In this document: positions 26,473 through 35,457 of the stretch, in pieces
How the letters are laid out: each line of letters starts with the position of its first letter
How positions within the stretch are numbered: position 1 is the first letter of the stretch
DNA from: Lachnospiraceae bacterium
Lineage (GTDB): Bacteria; Bacillota; Clostridia; Lachnospirales; Lachnospiraceae
Assembly (NCBI GenBank): GCA_022774505.1
Contig: JALFLW010000003.1
Span: forward strand, 61,511 to 125,510
Reading direction: 5' to 3'
DNA: 64,000 bases
The notes under the pieces: generated by a model
What the model saw: the letters and a program-made list of their open reading frames with translations, nothing else
Told to the model about the DNA's origin: nothing
The model's database searches: none
Made by a program: the position numbers and the translations under genes

Positions 26473-27568
26473 GACTAATGACTTTGAACAGATGTTAGAA
26501 GCATCATTAGTAACAATCCACAATGGAGAGGTTGTAGAAGGGGAAGTGATCGATGTTAAGGAAGACGAGATCGTTCTTAATATCGGCTATAAGGCTGATG
26601 GTATCATTACACGTAATGAGTACAGCAATCAGTCAGGAATTGACCTTAGAGATGTAGTTAAGGTTGGCGATCATATGAAAGCAAAGGTTCTCAAGGTGAA
26701 TGATGGAGAGGGACAGGTATTACTGACCTATAAGCGTCTCGCTATGGAGAAGAGCAACGAGCGTATCCGCGAAGCTTTCGAAAATAAAGAAGTATTAAAG
26801 GCTACAGTAACTGCTGTATTATCAGGTGGTTTAAGCGTAGTTGTAGAGGAGACAAAGATCTTCATTCCTGCAAGCCTTGTTTCCGATACTTATGAGAAGG
26901 ATCTCTCTAAGTATAATGGACAGGAGATTGAATTTGTTGTTACAGAATTTAATCCAAAGAAGAGAAGGATCATTGGTGATAGAAAGCAGCTTCTCGTTGC
27001 AGAAAAAGCAAAATTAAAAGAAGAGCTTTTTGCAAGAATTAAAGTTGGCGATGTAGTAGAGGGTACTGTAAAGAACCTGACAGATTTTGGTGCATTTATC
27101 GATCTGGGCGGTGCAGATGGTCTTCTTCATATCTCTGAGATGTCTTGGGGACGTGTGGAGAATCCTCGCAAGGTATTCAAGGTTGGTGATGTAACAAAGG
27201 TACTTATCAAGGATATCAAGGATGACAAGATTGCACTCAGTCTTAAATTTGAGGATCAGAATCCATGGCTGAATGCGGATGGTAAATATAATGTTGGAGC
27301 GATTGTAAAAGGTAAAGTTGCCAGAATGGCAGACTTTGGTGCATTCGTAGAACTGGAGCCTGGTGTAGACGCACTTCTTCATGTTTCTCAGATCTCCAAA
27401 GAGCATGTTGATAAGCCATCTGATGTATTGTCAGTAGGTCAGGAGATTGAGGCTAAGGTTGTTGATTTCAATAATGAGGATCACAAGATCAGCCTCAGCA
27501 TGAAGGCTCTGTTAAATGATAATGCTTCTGAAGAAGAGGAGTATGTTGATACAACAGACGCTGAGTAA
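26453..27568 (+). CDS. rpsA: S1 RNA-binding-domain protein (ribosomal protein S1-like)
   Basis: A 371-residue protein made of four S1 domains, near residues 20-88, 106-170, 190-260 and 275-345. The last two are the best conserved (VVEGTVKNLTDFGAFIDLGGADGLLHISEMSW; KGKVARMADFGAFVELEPGVDALLHVSQ). It ends in an acidic tail. Low-GC bacteria carry shortened S1 proteins, so binding of mRNA at the ribosome is likely but not proven. It overlaps the ispH 3' end and finishes at a strong terminator. Confidence 0.9.
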   Translation: MSDMNNETNDFEQMLEASLVTIHNGEVVEGEVIDVKEDEIVLNIGYKADGIITRNEYSNQSGIDLRDVVKVGDHMKAKVLKVNDGEGQVLLTYKRLAMEKSNERIREAFENKEVLKATVTAVLSGGLSVVVEETKIFIPASLVSDTYEKDLSKYNGQEIEFVVTEFNPKKRRIIGDRKQLLVAEKAKLKEELFARIKVGDVVEGTVKNLTDFGAFIDLGGADGLLHISEMSWGRVENPRKVFKVGDVTKVLIKDIKDDKIALSLKFEDQNPWLNADGKYNVGAIVKGKVARMADFGAFVELEPGVDALLHVSQISKEHVDKPSDVLSVGQEIEAKVVDFNNEDHKISLSMKALLNDNASEEEEYVDTTDAE

Positions 27569-27585
27569 TTAGTAAAGACATTTGT

Positions 27586-27626
27586 TTTCGCCAATCCATC
27601 ATTATGGTGGATTGGCGAAATTTTTT
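27586..27626 (+). terminator. Intrinsic terminator after the S1 protein gene
   Basis: A perfect 13-bp stem, TTTCGCCAATCCA with TGGATTGGCGAAA, has a nine-base loop and six T residues. Confidence 0.93.
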
Positions 27627-27685
27627 CAGTAAACTGTTATGGGAAGTAAGGGACAGTATTTAAAACTGTTATTATGGGGAAAATT

Positions 27686-28462
27686 ATGGGTGATTATGAG
27701 AATTTTAAATCTCAGATTTTTCAGCTGACAAGGATTGATCTGAGCTGCTATAAGGAACGGCAGATGAAACGCAGAATTGATGCTTTGATAGGAAAAAGCG
27801 GGGCATCTACATATAATGAATATGTGGAAATGTTGAAAAAAGATGCACAGCGCATGGCAGAGTTTGTTACATATCTGACGATCAATGTATCAGAGTTCTA
27901 TCGAAATCCGGAACAATGGAAAAATTTAGAGAATGAAATACTTCCTTATTTGTTTGAACGCTTTGGAAATGATCTGAAAATATGGAGTGCAGCCTGTTCA
28001 ACAGGGGATGAACCATATACATTAGTGATGCTTTTGGCTAAATTTATCCCTTTGAACCGGATAAAGATCATTGCTACGGATCTGGATAAGCAGGTGTTAG
28101 AGAAAGCACAGATCGGTCTGTATGATGAAAAGAGTCTGAAGGGACTGCCAAAAGAATTTCAGCAGAAGTATTTTACAAAAATAGGAAGCCGCAGCTATCA
28201 GATACATGAGGATGTGAAAAAATGTGTGGAATTTCGACAGCATAATCTGTTAAAGGATCCCTATATTACACAATGTGATCTGATCGTGTGCCGTAACGTG
28301 ATGATATATTTTACGGAAGAAGCTAAAAGGGATATTTATCACAAATTTAATGAATCCCTGAAAAAAGATGGAATGTTATTCGTAGGAAGTACAGAACAGA
28401 TCATTTCACCGGGAAATTATAATTTTTCTTCTTATCGTTCCTTCTTCTACAGAAAAGAGTAA
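27686..28462 (+). CDS. cheR: CheR-type protein-glutamate O-methyltransferase
   Basis: A 258-residue CheR, which methylates glutamates of chemoreceptors with S-adenosylmethionine. The N-terminal helical domain (about 1-80) includes KERQMKRRI and NVSEFYRNPEQW. The catalytic domain has IWSAACSTGDEPYTLVM, IATDLDKQVLEKA, CDLIVCRNVMIYF and GSTE near the end. No other chemotaxis or flagellar gene is in the window, so its receptor partner must be elsewhere. ATG 27674 in the same frame is a possible alternative start. A terminator follows. Confidence 0.92.
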   Translation: MGDYENFKSQIFQLTRIDLSCYKERQMKRRIDALIGKSGASTYNEYVEMLKKDAQRMAEFVTYLTINVSEFYRNPEQWKNLENEILPYLFERFGNDLKIWSAACSTGDEPYTLVMLLAKFIPLNRIKIIATDLDKQVLEKAQIGLYDEKSLKGLPKEFQQKYFTKIGSRSYQIHEDVKKCVEFRQHNLLKDPYITQCDLIVCRNVMIYFTEEAKRDIYHKFNESLKKDGMLFVGSTEQIISPGNYNFSSYRSFFYRKE

Positions 28463-28471
28463 ATATTAAAT

Positions 28472-28505
28472 GATCCTGCAGATATGTACTGTAGGATCTT
28501 TTTTT
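28472..28505 (+). terminator. Intrinsic terminator after cheR
   Basis: A 10-bp stem (GATCCTGCAG with CTGTAGGATC, one G-U) is followed by seven T residues. The repeat element copy 2 begins in the T run. Confidence 0.85.
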
Positions 28506-28596
28506 AGTGTATAGAAAGATGCTCGTAACACAGAGGGCAGCCAACGAGAATTGCGGAGCAATTCTTGGAGGGCAAAACGCTGGATTTGCCCTTTTT
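28506..28596 (+). repeat. Intergenic repeat element, copy 2
   Basis: Second copy, starting AGTGTATAGAAAGATGC, with the same internal hairpin (AGAATTGC-GGA-GCAATTCT). The 3' hairpin is GGGCAAAAC-GCTG-GATTTGCCC, in which one pair is lost. It is bounded on both sides by the same 21 bases (28501-28521 and 28592-28612), each consisting of five T plus the element's 5' end. It lies between cheR and plsX. Confidence 0.85.
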
Positions 28597-28618
28597 AGTG
28601 TATAGAAAGATGACCGCC

Positions 28619-28647
28619 TTGCACAATAACAGGATTTCGGGTATAAT
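28619..28647 (+). promoter_or_regulatory. Sigma-A promoter of the plsX operon
   Basis: TTGCAC (28619-28624), a 17-bp spacer and TATAAT (28642-28647) lie directly after the repeat. The start of transcription would be near 28654, about 87 bases before plsX. No FapR-type palindrome is seen. Confidence 0.8.
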
Positions 28648-28740
28648 GTACTTTGTATGCTTATGCATAGTGTGGGATTTTGGGACAAAAGGATATCTCC
28701 GGAATAACGAACAGGAGAAGCAGGAAAGGTTGGAATCAAA

Positions 28741-29748
28741 ATGAGTGAGAAGATTAAGATAGTAGTTGATGCAATGGGAGGAGACAATGCACCGGAGGCA
28801 CCGGTACATGGTGCCGTAAATGCTCTTGCAGAAAATGATAAGATAGAGATAATTTTGGTCGGACGTACAGAGGCTGTGGAACAGGAGCTTGCTAAGTACG
28901 AGTATGATAAGGAACGGATCAGTGTAGTCAATGCGGAGGATGTTATCGGATTTGATGAGCCACCGGTTGAAGCAATCCGTAAGAAAAAGGATTCCTCCAT
29001 TGTGGTAGGAATGAAGCTGGTGAAAAAGGGAGAAGCAGACGCTTTTGTTTCGGCAGGAAGTACAGGAGCTATTCTGGTAGGCGGACAGCTTGTGGTAGGC
29101 AGGATCCGTGGTGTGGAGAGAGCTCCTTTGGCACCGCTGATACCTACAGCAAACGGTGTTTCGCTTCTGATAGACTGTGGAGCAAATGTAGATGCCAGAT
29201 CCTCTCATTTAGTGCAATTTGCAAAAATGGGTTCCATATATATGGAAAATATCGTAGGAGTGAAAAAACCGAGGGTAGCTATAGTAAATATAGGTGCAGA
29301 AGAAGAAAAAGGGAATGCTTTGGTGAAAGAAACATATCCTTTATTGAAGGAATGTGACGATATTAATTTTATAGGAAGTATAGAGGCAAGGGATATTCCT
29401 AAAGGGGATGCAGATGTAATCGTATGTGAGGCCTTTGTCGGCAATGTTATTTTGAAATTATATGAAGGCCTTGGATCTGTCTTTTTCCATAAGATCAAGG
29501 ATGGATTGATGAGCTCTCTTCGCAGTAAGCTGGGAGCATTATTGATAAAACCGGCATTAAAAAAGACATTAAAATCATTTGATGCCTCTGAACATGGTGG
29601 TGCACCGCTTTTAGGACTGAAAGGGCTTGTTGTAAAAGCGCATGGAAGTTCCAGCGAAGTCGAGATCAAGACAGCAATTTTGCAGTGTATTTCCTTTAGT
29701 GAGGAAGGAATTAATGATCGTATTAAAGAAAATTTGAAACTGGAATAG
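28741..29748 (+). CDS. plsX: Phosphate acyltransferase
   Basis: PlsX converts acyl-ACP to acyl-phosphate at the start of phospholipid synthesis. The 335-residue protein begins IVVDAMGGDNAPEAPVHGA, has FVSAGSTGAILVGG, and GGAPLLGLKGLVVKAHGSS near the end. It is first in an operon with acpP, rnc, smc and ftsY, an arrangement usual in Firmicutes, though here without fabD, fabG or rpmF. Confidence 0.96.
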   Translation: MSEKIKIVVDAMGGDNAPEAPVHGAVNALAENDKIEIILVGRTEAVEQELAKYEYDKERISVVNAEDVIGFDEPPVEAIRKKKDSSIVVGMKLVKKGEADAFVSAGSTGAILVGGQLVVGRIRGVERAPLAPLIPTANGVSLLIDCGANVDARSSHLVQFAKMGSIYMENIVGVKKPRVAIVNIGAEEEKGNALVKETYPLLKECDDINFIGSIEARDIPKGDADVIVCEAFVGNVILKLYEGLGSVFFHKIKDGLMSSLRSKLGALLIKPALKKTLKSFDASEHGGAPLLGLKGLVVKAHGSSSEVEIKTAILQCISFSEEGINDRIKENLKLE

Positions 29749-29820
29749 TGATCCGTATATAAAATGACAGTGTCTGCTATCGAAAGTATGCGGATTGGGA
29801 AAGGAATGAAGAGGTCGTAT

Positions 29821-30045
29821 ATGGAATTTGAAAAATTGCAGAGTCTTTTGGCAGAAATACTGGAAGTGAAGCCGGATCAGATCCGACAGGAGAAGTCTTT
29901 TGTTAAGGATTTTGGAGCAGATTCTTTGATACTTTTTCAGATATTAATGGGAGTGGAGGCTGTCTTTGGAGTGATCATTGAGGAAGACGAAGCAATGAAG
30001 TGGAATACGGTTGGAGACCTTTGGGAATATCTACAGACAGTGTGA
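29821..30045 (+). CDS. acpP: Acyl carrier protein
   Basis: A 74-residue acyl carrier protein. Ser35 in the GADSLILFQIL motif is the site for the 4'-phosphopantetheine arm. It differs from the textbook ACP in ending with a WNTVGDLWEYLQ helix. The frame is open upstream to 29764, but GAAGAGG six bases before ATG 29821 and the family start (MEFEKLQSLL) decide the shorter protein. It is placed between plsX and rnc, as usual for the fatty-acid ACP. Confidence 0.93.
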   Translation: MEFEKLQSLLAEILEVKPDQIRQEKSFVKDFGADSLILFQILMGVEAVFGVIIEEDEAMKWNTVGDLWEYLQTV

Positions 30046-30084
30046 TTATATATTGGTGATTTCGAATGGAAGGGTTTGAGCATT

Positions 30085-30792
30085 ATGACGAATAGATCAA
30101 TGGATGAATTTGAGGAAGAAACCGGATACAAATTTCAAAATAAAGAATTATTAAAAATTGCATTGACACATAGTTCTTATTCAAATGAAAAGAGAATGGA
30201 TAAAACGCAGTGTAATGAGAGATTGGAATTTCTGGGGGATGCAGTGCTGGAGCTGGTATCCAGTGAGTTTATATTTAGAAATCATCCGGATATGCCGGAG
30301 GGAGAGATGACAAAGACCAGAGCAAGCTATGTCTGTGAACCGACGTTAGCATTGTGTGCAAAGGATATTCATCTGGGAGATTATCTGCGTCTGGGAAAAG
30401 GGGAGGAGCGTACCGGAGGCAGAGAGAGAGATTCTGTATTGTCTGATGCCTTGGAGGCTACGATCGGAGCAGTATATATGGATGGAGGATTTGAGCCGGC
30501 GAGACAGTATATTCAGGAACATATCCTTAGGGACATTGATAATAAAAAGTTGTTTTATGACAGCAAGACCTTTTTGCAGGAAATTGTTCAGAGCCATGAA
30601 GGAAATACGTTGGAATATCAATTGATCGGAGAGAGTGGGCCGGATCATCACAAGGAATATCAGGCTGCGGTATTTGTGAACGGAAGACAGATTTCTACAG
30701 GAACCGGGCAGACCAAAAAGAAAGCGGAACAGTCAGCTGCCTATGAGGCAATCTTGATCCTTAAAAGGGAAGCTGATGGACGTAAAAAGTAA
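30085..30792 (+). CDS. rnc: Ribonuclease III
   Basis: RNase III cuts double-stranded RNA, including rRNA precursors. The 235-residue protein has the catalytic signature NERLEFLGDAVLELV and a second acidic site near DALEATIGAVYMDGG, then a C-terminal dsRNA-binding domain (about 160-232, ending KKAEQSAAYEAIL). The start is taken as ATG 30085, ten bases after GGAAGGG; TTG 30076 and ATG 30100 are less likely. Next gene smc is 14 bases away, a conserved pairing. Confidence 0.95.
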   Translation: MTNRSMDEFEEETGYKFQNKELLKIALTHSSYSNEKRMDKTQCNERLEFLGDAVLELVSSEFIFRNHPDMPEGEMTKTRASYVCEPTLALCAKDIHLGDYLRLGKGEERTGGRERDSVLSDALEATIGAVYMDGGFEPARQYIQEHILRDIDNKKLFYDSKTFLQEIVQSHEGNTLEYQLIGESGPDHHKEYQAAVFVNGRQISTGTGQTKKKAEQSAAYEAILILKREADGRKK

Positions 30793-30806
30793 CAGGGAGA
30801 ACATAG

Positions 30807-33800
30807 ATGTATTTAAAAAGTCTGGAAGTGCATGGTTTTAAATCCTTTGCCAATAAACTTGTATTTGAATTTCATAATGGTATTACTGCAATCGTGGGAC
30901 CAAATGGAAGTGGAAAAAGCAATGTTGCAGATGCAGTACGATGGGTACTGGGTGAACAGAGTGCTAAACAGCTTCGTGGGGCAAAGATGGAAGATATTAT
31001 CTTTGCAGGAACGGAACTTCGGAAACCACTTGGATATGCCTATGTAGCAATCACCATCAGCAATGAGGATCATAAGCTGAATGTTCCGTATGAGGAAGTG
31101 ACTATAGCCAGAAGAGTATATAGATCGGGTGAGAGTGAGTATCTTTTGAATGGAGCGTCATGTCGTCTTCGGGATATTCAGGAGCTTTTATTTGATACCG
31201 GTATAGGAAAGGAAGGATATTCCATTATCGGACAGGGACAGATCGATAAGATACTGAGCGGTAAGCCGGAGGAGAGACGTGAGCTTTTTGATGAAGCAGC
31301 CGGTATCGTGAAATTCAAAAAAAGAAAAGCGGCCGCAGAGAAAAACCTGGCAGAAGAACAGCAGAATATGATCCGTATCGAGGATATTTTGTCTGAGCTT
31401 GAAAAGCAGGTAGGTCCCTTAGAAAAACAGTCGGAGAAAGCACATGAATATTTGATCTACCGTGATGAATTGCGCAATCATGATGTGAATATATTTTTGA
31501 TGGAGTATGATCAGATCCACACAGAGATGGAAGAAGTGTCCAAAAAACAGGACATTGCAGCCGGTGATCTTGCACAGGCCAAAAAAGATTTTGAGGAGAC
31601 AAAATCAGAGTATGCTCAGGTAGAGGAAGTGCTGGAAAAGCAGAATCAAAGTCTTGAGAGTCATAAAGAACATTTGACAAATGCCAGAGTGTCTCTGAAT
31701 GAACAGGAAGGAAATGTAAGAGTGCTGCAGGAGCAGATCCGCAGTGCCGGTCAGAATGAGGAACATTACAAAGATCGTCTGGCAAGTCTGCAGAGTTCTT
31801 TGGAACAGGCAGAAAAGGAAAAAGCAGGATATCAGGAGAAGCAGGATGCTTTTGATGAACGTCTTGAAGGAATACGCAGGGAGCAGGAACAGATCAAGGA
31901 ACAGCTGACACAGACCCTTAGCCGGATCGCGTCTACGGAAAAAGAGATTGCAGATCGCAATAATGACATCCTGACTGCAATGACCAAGACGACGGAGATC
32001 AAGACGGAACAGCAGAAATTTGAAACGCAATTAGAGCAGATAAATGTAAAAAGGGCAGAAATGACCCAGAAGGTTCTGAAAAATAAATCAGAGGCTGCCG
32101 GTTTACAGGAAACCATGGAAGAACAGAAAGCAGTACTGTCCGATATTTCGGACAAGATAGAAGGCATGGATGCAAATAATGCAGAAATCCGTAATGCATT
32201 AAAAAGGCTTTCTGATCGAAGCAGGGAACTGGAGGCAGAACATCGGGATACCCAGCAGAAATTCCATATGGCAAATTCACGGCTTAATTCCCTGAAAAAT
32301 ATGACAGAGAGATATGAGGGATTTGGACAGAGTATTCGCCGGGTAATGGAGCAAAAAGAGCATAATCCGGGTATTATCGGTGTTGTCGCTGATATCATAC
32401 GGGTGGATAAGGATTATGAAATAGCTATTGAGACGGCATTGGGGGGTAGTATTCAGAATATAGTTACGGATAATGAACAGACGGCGAAAGCGATGATCGC
32501 TTTTTTGAAGAAAAACCGTTATGGCCGTGCCACGTTCCTGCCATTGACCAATATATCAGGCAGAGGAGTCAATCAGGCACAGAATATATTAAGGGAGCCG
32601 GGGGTGGTAGGCTTTGGCTCATCTCTGGTTCATGCGGATGCGAGGTTTGACCGGTTATTAGAATATCTTTTGGGAAGGTTTGTGGTCGTTGATCATATTG
32701 ATCATGCGATAGAACTTGCCAAAAAATATAAACATTCTCTGCGGATTGTTACAAAAGAAGGAGAATTATTAAATCCGGGCGGTTCTATGTCAGGTGGTGC
32801 CTACAAAAATAATAATAATCTGCTGGGACGTCACCGTGAGATGGAAAATCTTGAAAAAGAAGTAGATGCTCAGAGAGAAAGAATGCGCGGGATCCTGAAA
32901 GAACAGGAAGCCGGAAGAAAGGAAACACAGGAGCAGCAGAAAGCGATAGAAAAGAATCGAAGTATACGTCAGGAACTGATCCTGCAGCAGAACACGGCAA
33001 AGATCAATTATGACAGGGCCAGAGGGGATTTCCTGCAGAATCAGAATGAATTAGAACAGATCCGTATGGAAAGCCAGGGAATAGATTCTAAAAAAGCAGA
33101 GCTGCAGCAACAGCTGGATGCTTTGAGAGAAAGTATCAGTGATACGGAAAATCGGAGCAAAGAGAATGAAACATATCTGGAAGAGTTAGGCAGCAGTCTG
33201 GACAAGCTGCGTGACAGCGAGAAGGAACTTAATGAGAGAAGCAATGAGTACACTCTGAAAATTTCTACGGAAACGCAGAGTAATGAATTTGTGGCACAAA
33301 ACATAATGCGTATTAATGATAATCTGAAGCAGCTGCAGACGGAGCTTGCCCAGATTCAGTCTGACAGCCGGCAGGCCGAGAAAATCATGTATGAAAAACA
33401 ACAGGAGATAGAAAAGGCGAAACAACAGATTGAAGATACAGGCAGTGAGATTAAGAGCCTGGAAGAGACGATCCGTACAGAGACAGAGCAAAAGGACAAG
33501 CTGTCCAGACAGCATAAGGATTTTATTGAAAAAAGAGAAAATCTTTCTGATAAGATAAATGAACTGGACAAGGAGTGTTTCCGTCTGAACAATCAGAAAG
33601 AAAAGATGGAGGAACGGATCAATTCCAGAACGACATATATGTGGGAACAGTACGAACTGACGTATCATGCTGCGGAAGAGCTTAGGACAAATACGGATCT
33701 TACCATGCAGCAGATGAAACAGGAGATCAGCTCTCTGAAATCCAAGATTAAGGCACTGGGAGATGTAAACGTAAATGCGATTGAGCAATATCAGGATGTG

Positions 33801-34370
33801 CTGGAGAGATATACGCAGTTAAAGACGCAGCATGATGACCTCATTAAGGCAGCGGGAGTATTAGAAGGCATTATTAACGAACTGGATGAGTCCATGAGAA
33901 AACAGTTTGCAGAACAGTTTGCAGAGATAAGGGAACGCTTTGACAGAGTGTTTAAGGAGCTTTTTGGTGGGGGCCGCGGTACGCTGGAGCTGCTGGAGGA
34001 AGAAGATATCCTCACGGCAGGGATCAAGATTGTTGCGCAGCCGCCGGGAAAGAAATTGCAAAATATGATGCAGCTTTCCGGTGGAGAGAAAGCACTGACG
34101 GCGATCGCACTTTTGTTTGCAATCCAGAGCTTAAAGCCGTCTCCGTTCTGTCTTTTGGATGAGATAGAGGCTGCATTGGATGATTCTAATGTAGACCGTT
34201 ATGCGCAATATCTTCATAAATTGACAAAGGATACCCAGTTTATCGTGATCACACATCGTCGAGGTACGATGAATGCGGCAGATATTTTATATGGTATCAC
34301 CATGCAGGAGAAGGGCGTTTCTACTTTGGTATCTGTCAATCTTCTGGATGAAAAGGACGTTGTCAGCTGA
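30807..34370 (+). CDS. smc: Chromosome segregation protein SMC
   Basis: SMC forms the ring ATPase of bacterial condensin with ScpA and ScpB. The 1187-residue protein has Walker A GPNGSGKSN (residues 31-39), long coiled coils (about 170-500 and 680-1020), and a hinge near 510-680 (GVVADIIRVDKDYEIAIE through NPGGSMSGG). The C-terminal signature is LSGGEKALTAIALLFA (about 1090) and Walker B is FCLLDEIEAALDD. It is followed by ftsY, as in most Firmicutes. Confidence 0.98.
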   Translation: MYLKSLEVHGFKSFANKLVFEFHNGITAIVGPNGSGKSNVADAVRWVLGEQSAKQLRGAKMEDIIFAGTELRKPLGYAYVAITISNEDHKLNVPYEEVTIARRVYRSGESEYLLNGASCRLRDIQELLFDTGIGKEGYSIIGQGQIDKILSGKPEERRELFDEAAGIVKFKKRKAAAEKNLAEEQQNMIRIEDILSELEKQVGPLEKQSEKAHEYLIYRDELRNHDVNIFLMEYDQIHTEMEEVSKKQDIAAGDLAQAKKDFEETKSEYAQVEEVLEKQNQSLESHKEHLTNARVSLNEQEGNVRVLQEQIRSAGQNEEHYKDRLASLQSSLEQAEKEKAGYQEKQDAFDERLEGIRREQEQIKEQLTQTLSRIASTEKEIADRNNDILTAMTKTTEIKTEQQKFETQLEQINVKRAEMTQKVLKNKSEAAGLQETMEEQKAVLSDISDKIEGMDANNAEIRNALKRLSDRSRELEAEHRDTQQKFHMANSRLNSLKNMTERYEGFGQSIRRVMEQKEHNPGIIGVVADIIRVDKDYEIAIETALGGSIQNIVTDNEQTAKAMIAFLKKNRYGRATFLPLTNISGRGVNQAQNILREPGVVGFGSSLVHADARFDRLLEYLLGRFVVVDHIDHAIELAKKYKHSLRIVTKEGELLNPGGSMSGGAYKNNNNLLGRHREMENLEKEVDAQRERMRGILKEQEAGRKETQEQQKAIEKNRSIRQELILQQNTAKINYDRARGDFLQNQNELEQIRMESQGIDSKKAELQQQLDALRESISDTENRSKENETYLEELGSSLDKLRDSEKELNERSNEYTLKISTETQSNEFVAQNIMRINDNLKQLQTELAQIQSDSRQAEKIMYEKQQEIEKAKQQIEDTGSEIKSLEETIRTETEQKDKLSRQHKDFIEKRENLSDKINELDKECFRLNNQKEKMEERINSRTTYMWEQYELTYHAAEELRTNTDLTMQQMKQEISSLKSKIKALGDVNVNAIEQYQDVLERYTQLKTQHDDLIKAAGVLEGIINELDESMRKQFAEQFAEIRERFDRVFKELFGGGRGTLELLEEEDILTAGIKIVAQPPGKKLQNMMQLSGGEKALTAIALLFAIQSLKPSPFCLLDEIEAALDDSNVDRYAQYLHKLTKDTQFIVITHRRGTMNAADILYGITMQEKGVSTLVSVNLLDEKDVVS

Positions 34371-34430
34371 CAAAAAACAGTTTCATAAAGAATAATATGA
34401 TCGCAGTTGTTGCGGGAAAGGACATAATTT

Positions 34431-35363
34431 ATGGGATTTTTTGATAAATTGAAAAATGGTCTGACAAAGACAAGAGATAATTTTGTGGCCGGAATAGATT
34501 CTATATTTAGCGGGTTCTCAGAGATTGATGACGATTTCTATGAAGAGCTGGAGGAAATACTGATTATGGCTGACATAGGAGTCACTACGACAGACAAGAT
34601 CATCGAGAATCTGAAAGAGAAGGTTAAAGAGCAGAAGATTAAAGAAGTATCTGTATGCAGGGAGCTTTTAAAGGATACGATCAAACAGCAGATGCAGGTG
34701 GATGAAACTGCTTATGAATTTGAACATAAAACATCCGTGGTATTGATGATCGGTGTTAATGGAGTTGGAAAAACAACCTCGGTTGGAAAGCTTGCCAGTC
34801 AGTTGAAATCACAGGGGAAAAAAGTGATCATGGCTGCAGCGGATACCTTCCGTGCGGCAGCCATTGAGCAGCTTACGGAGTGGTCCAATCGGGCCGGTGT
34901 AGAGATTATTGCCGGACAGGAGGGGGGAGATCCTGCTGCTGTCGTTTATGACGCTGTGAATGCGGCAAAGGCGAGGAAGGCGGATGTGTTGATCTGTGAT
35001 ACGGCAGGACGCCTTCACAATAAAAAGAATCTGATGGAGGAGCTGCGCAAGATCAACAGGATTATTGAAAGAGAATTTCCTGAAGCGTATCGGGAAACTT
35101 TGATCGTGCTGGACGGAACGACAGGCCAGAATGCACTGGTACAGGCAAAACAGTTTGCTGAAGTGGCAGATATTTCAGGGATTGTTCTTACAAAGCTGGA
35201 CGGAACTGCCCGGGGTGGTATTGCCATAGCCATACAGTCAGAAATGAATATACCGGTGAAGTATATTGGTATAGGTGAGCAGATCGATGATCTGCAGAAG
35301 TTTAATGCAGATAAATTTGTAGATGCGTTATTCGACCGGGGGCTGGAGGAAACAGCGGACTAA
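34431..35363 (+). CDS. ftsY: Signal recognition particle receptor
   Basis: FtsY is the membrane-associated GTPase that docks the signal recognition particle. The 310-residue form has a short N-terminal part (MGFFDKLKNGLTKTRDNF) and the N domain (about 30-95). The G domain carries GVNGVGKTTSVGKLA (108 onward), the AADTFRAAAIEQL motif, DTAGRLHNKKNLMEEL, TKLDGTARGG and a final GIGEQIDDLQKF. It lacks the long acidic A domain of E. coli, which is typical of Firmicutes. Its partner ffh is at 56305. Confidence 0.97.
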   Translation: MGFFDKLKNGLTKTRDNFVAGIDSIFSGFSEIDDDFYEELEEILIMADIGVTTTDKIIENLKEKVKEQKIKEVSVCRELLKDTIKQQMQVDETAYEFEHKTSVVLMIGVNGVGKTTSVGKLASQLKSQGKKVIMAAADTFRAAAIEQLTEWSNRAGVEIIAGQEGGDPAAVVYDAVNAAKARKADVLICDTAGRLHNKKNLMEELRKINRIIEREFPEAYRETLIVLDGTTGQNALVQAKQFAEVADISGIVLTKLDGTARGGIAIAIQSEMNIPVKYIGIGEQIDDLQKFNADKFVDALFDRGLEETAD

Positions 35364-35457
35364 GACAGTCAGCTGTCTGAAAGAGTCAGCAGGCTAAATA
35401 AGATAATTACATGATAAGAATTGTAGTGAATGAGATAAGAAAGGTGTGGTGATTTAT

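Noticed and set aside
28613..28740. FapR operator before plsX
   Set aside because: The promoter is clear but the FapR palindrome was not found.
33186..33788. 200-codon minus-strand frame inside smc
   Set aside because: Antisense shadow of the coiled-coil coding region, with leucine and phenylalanine runs arising from reversed glutamate and lysine codons.
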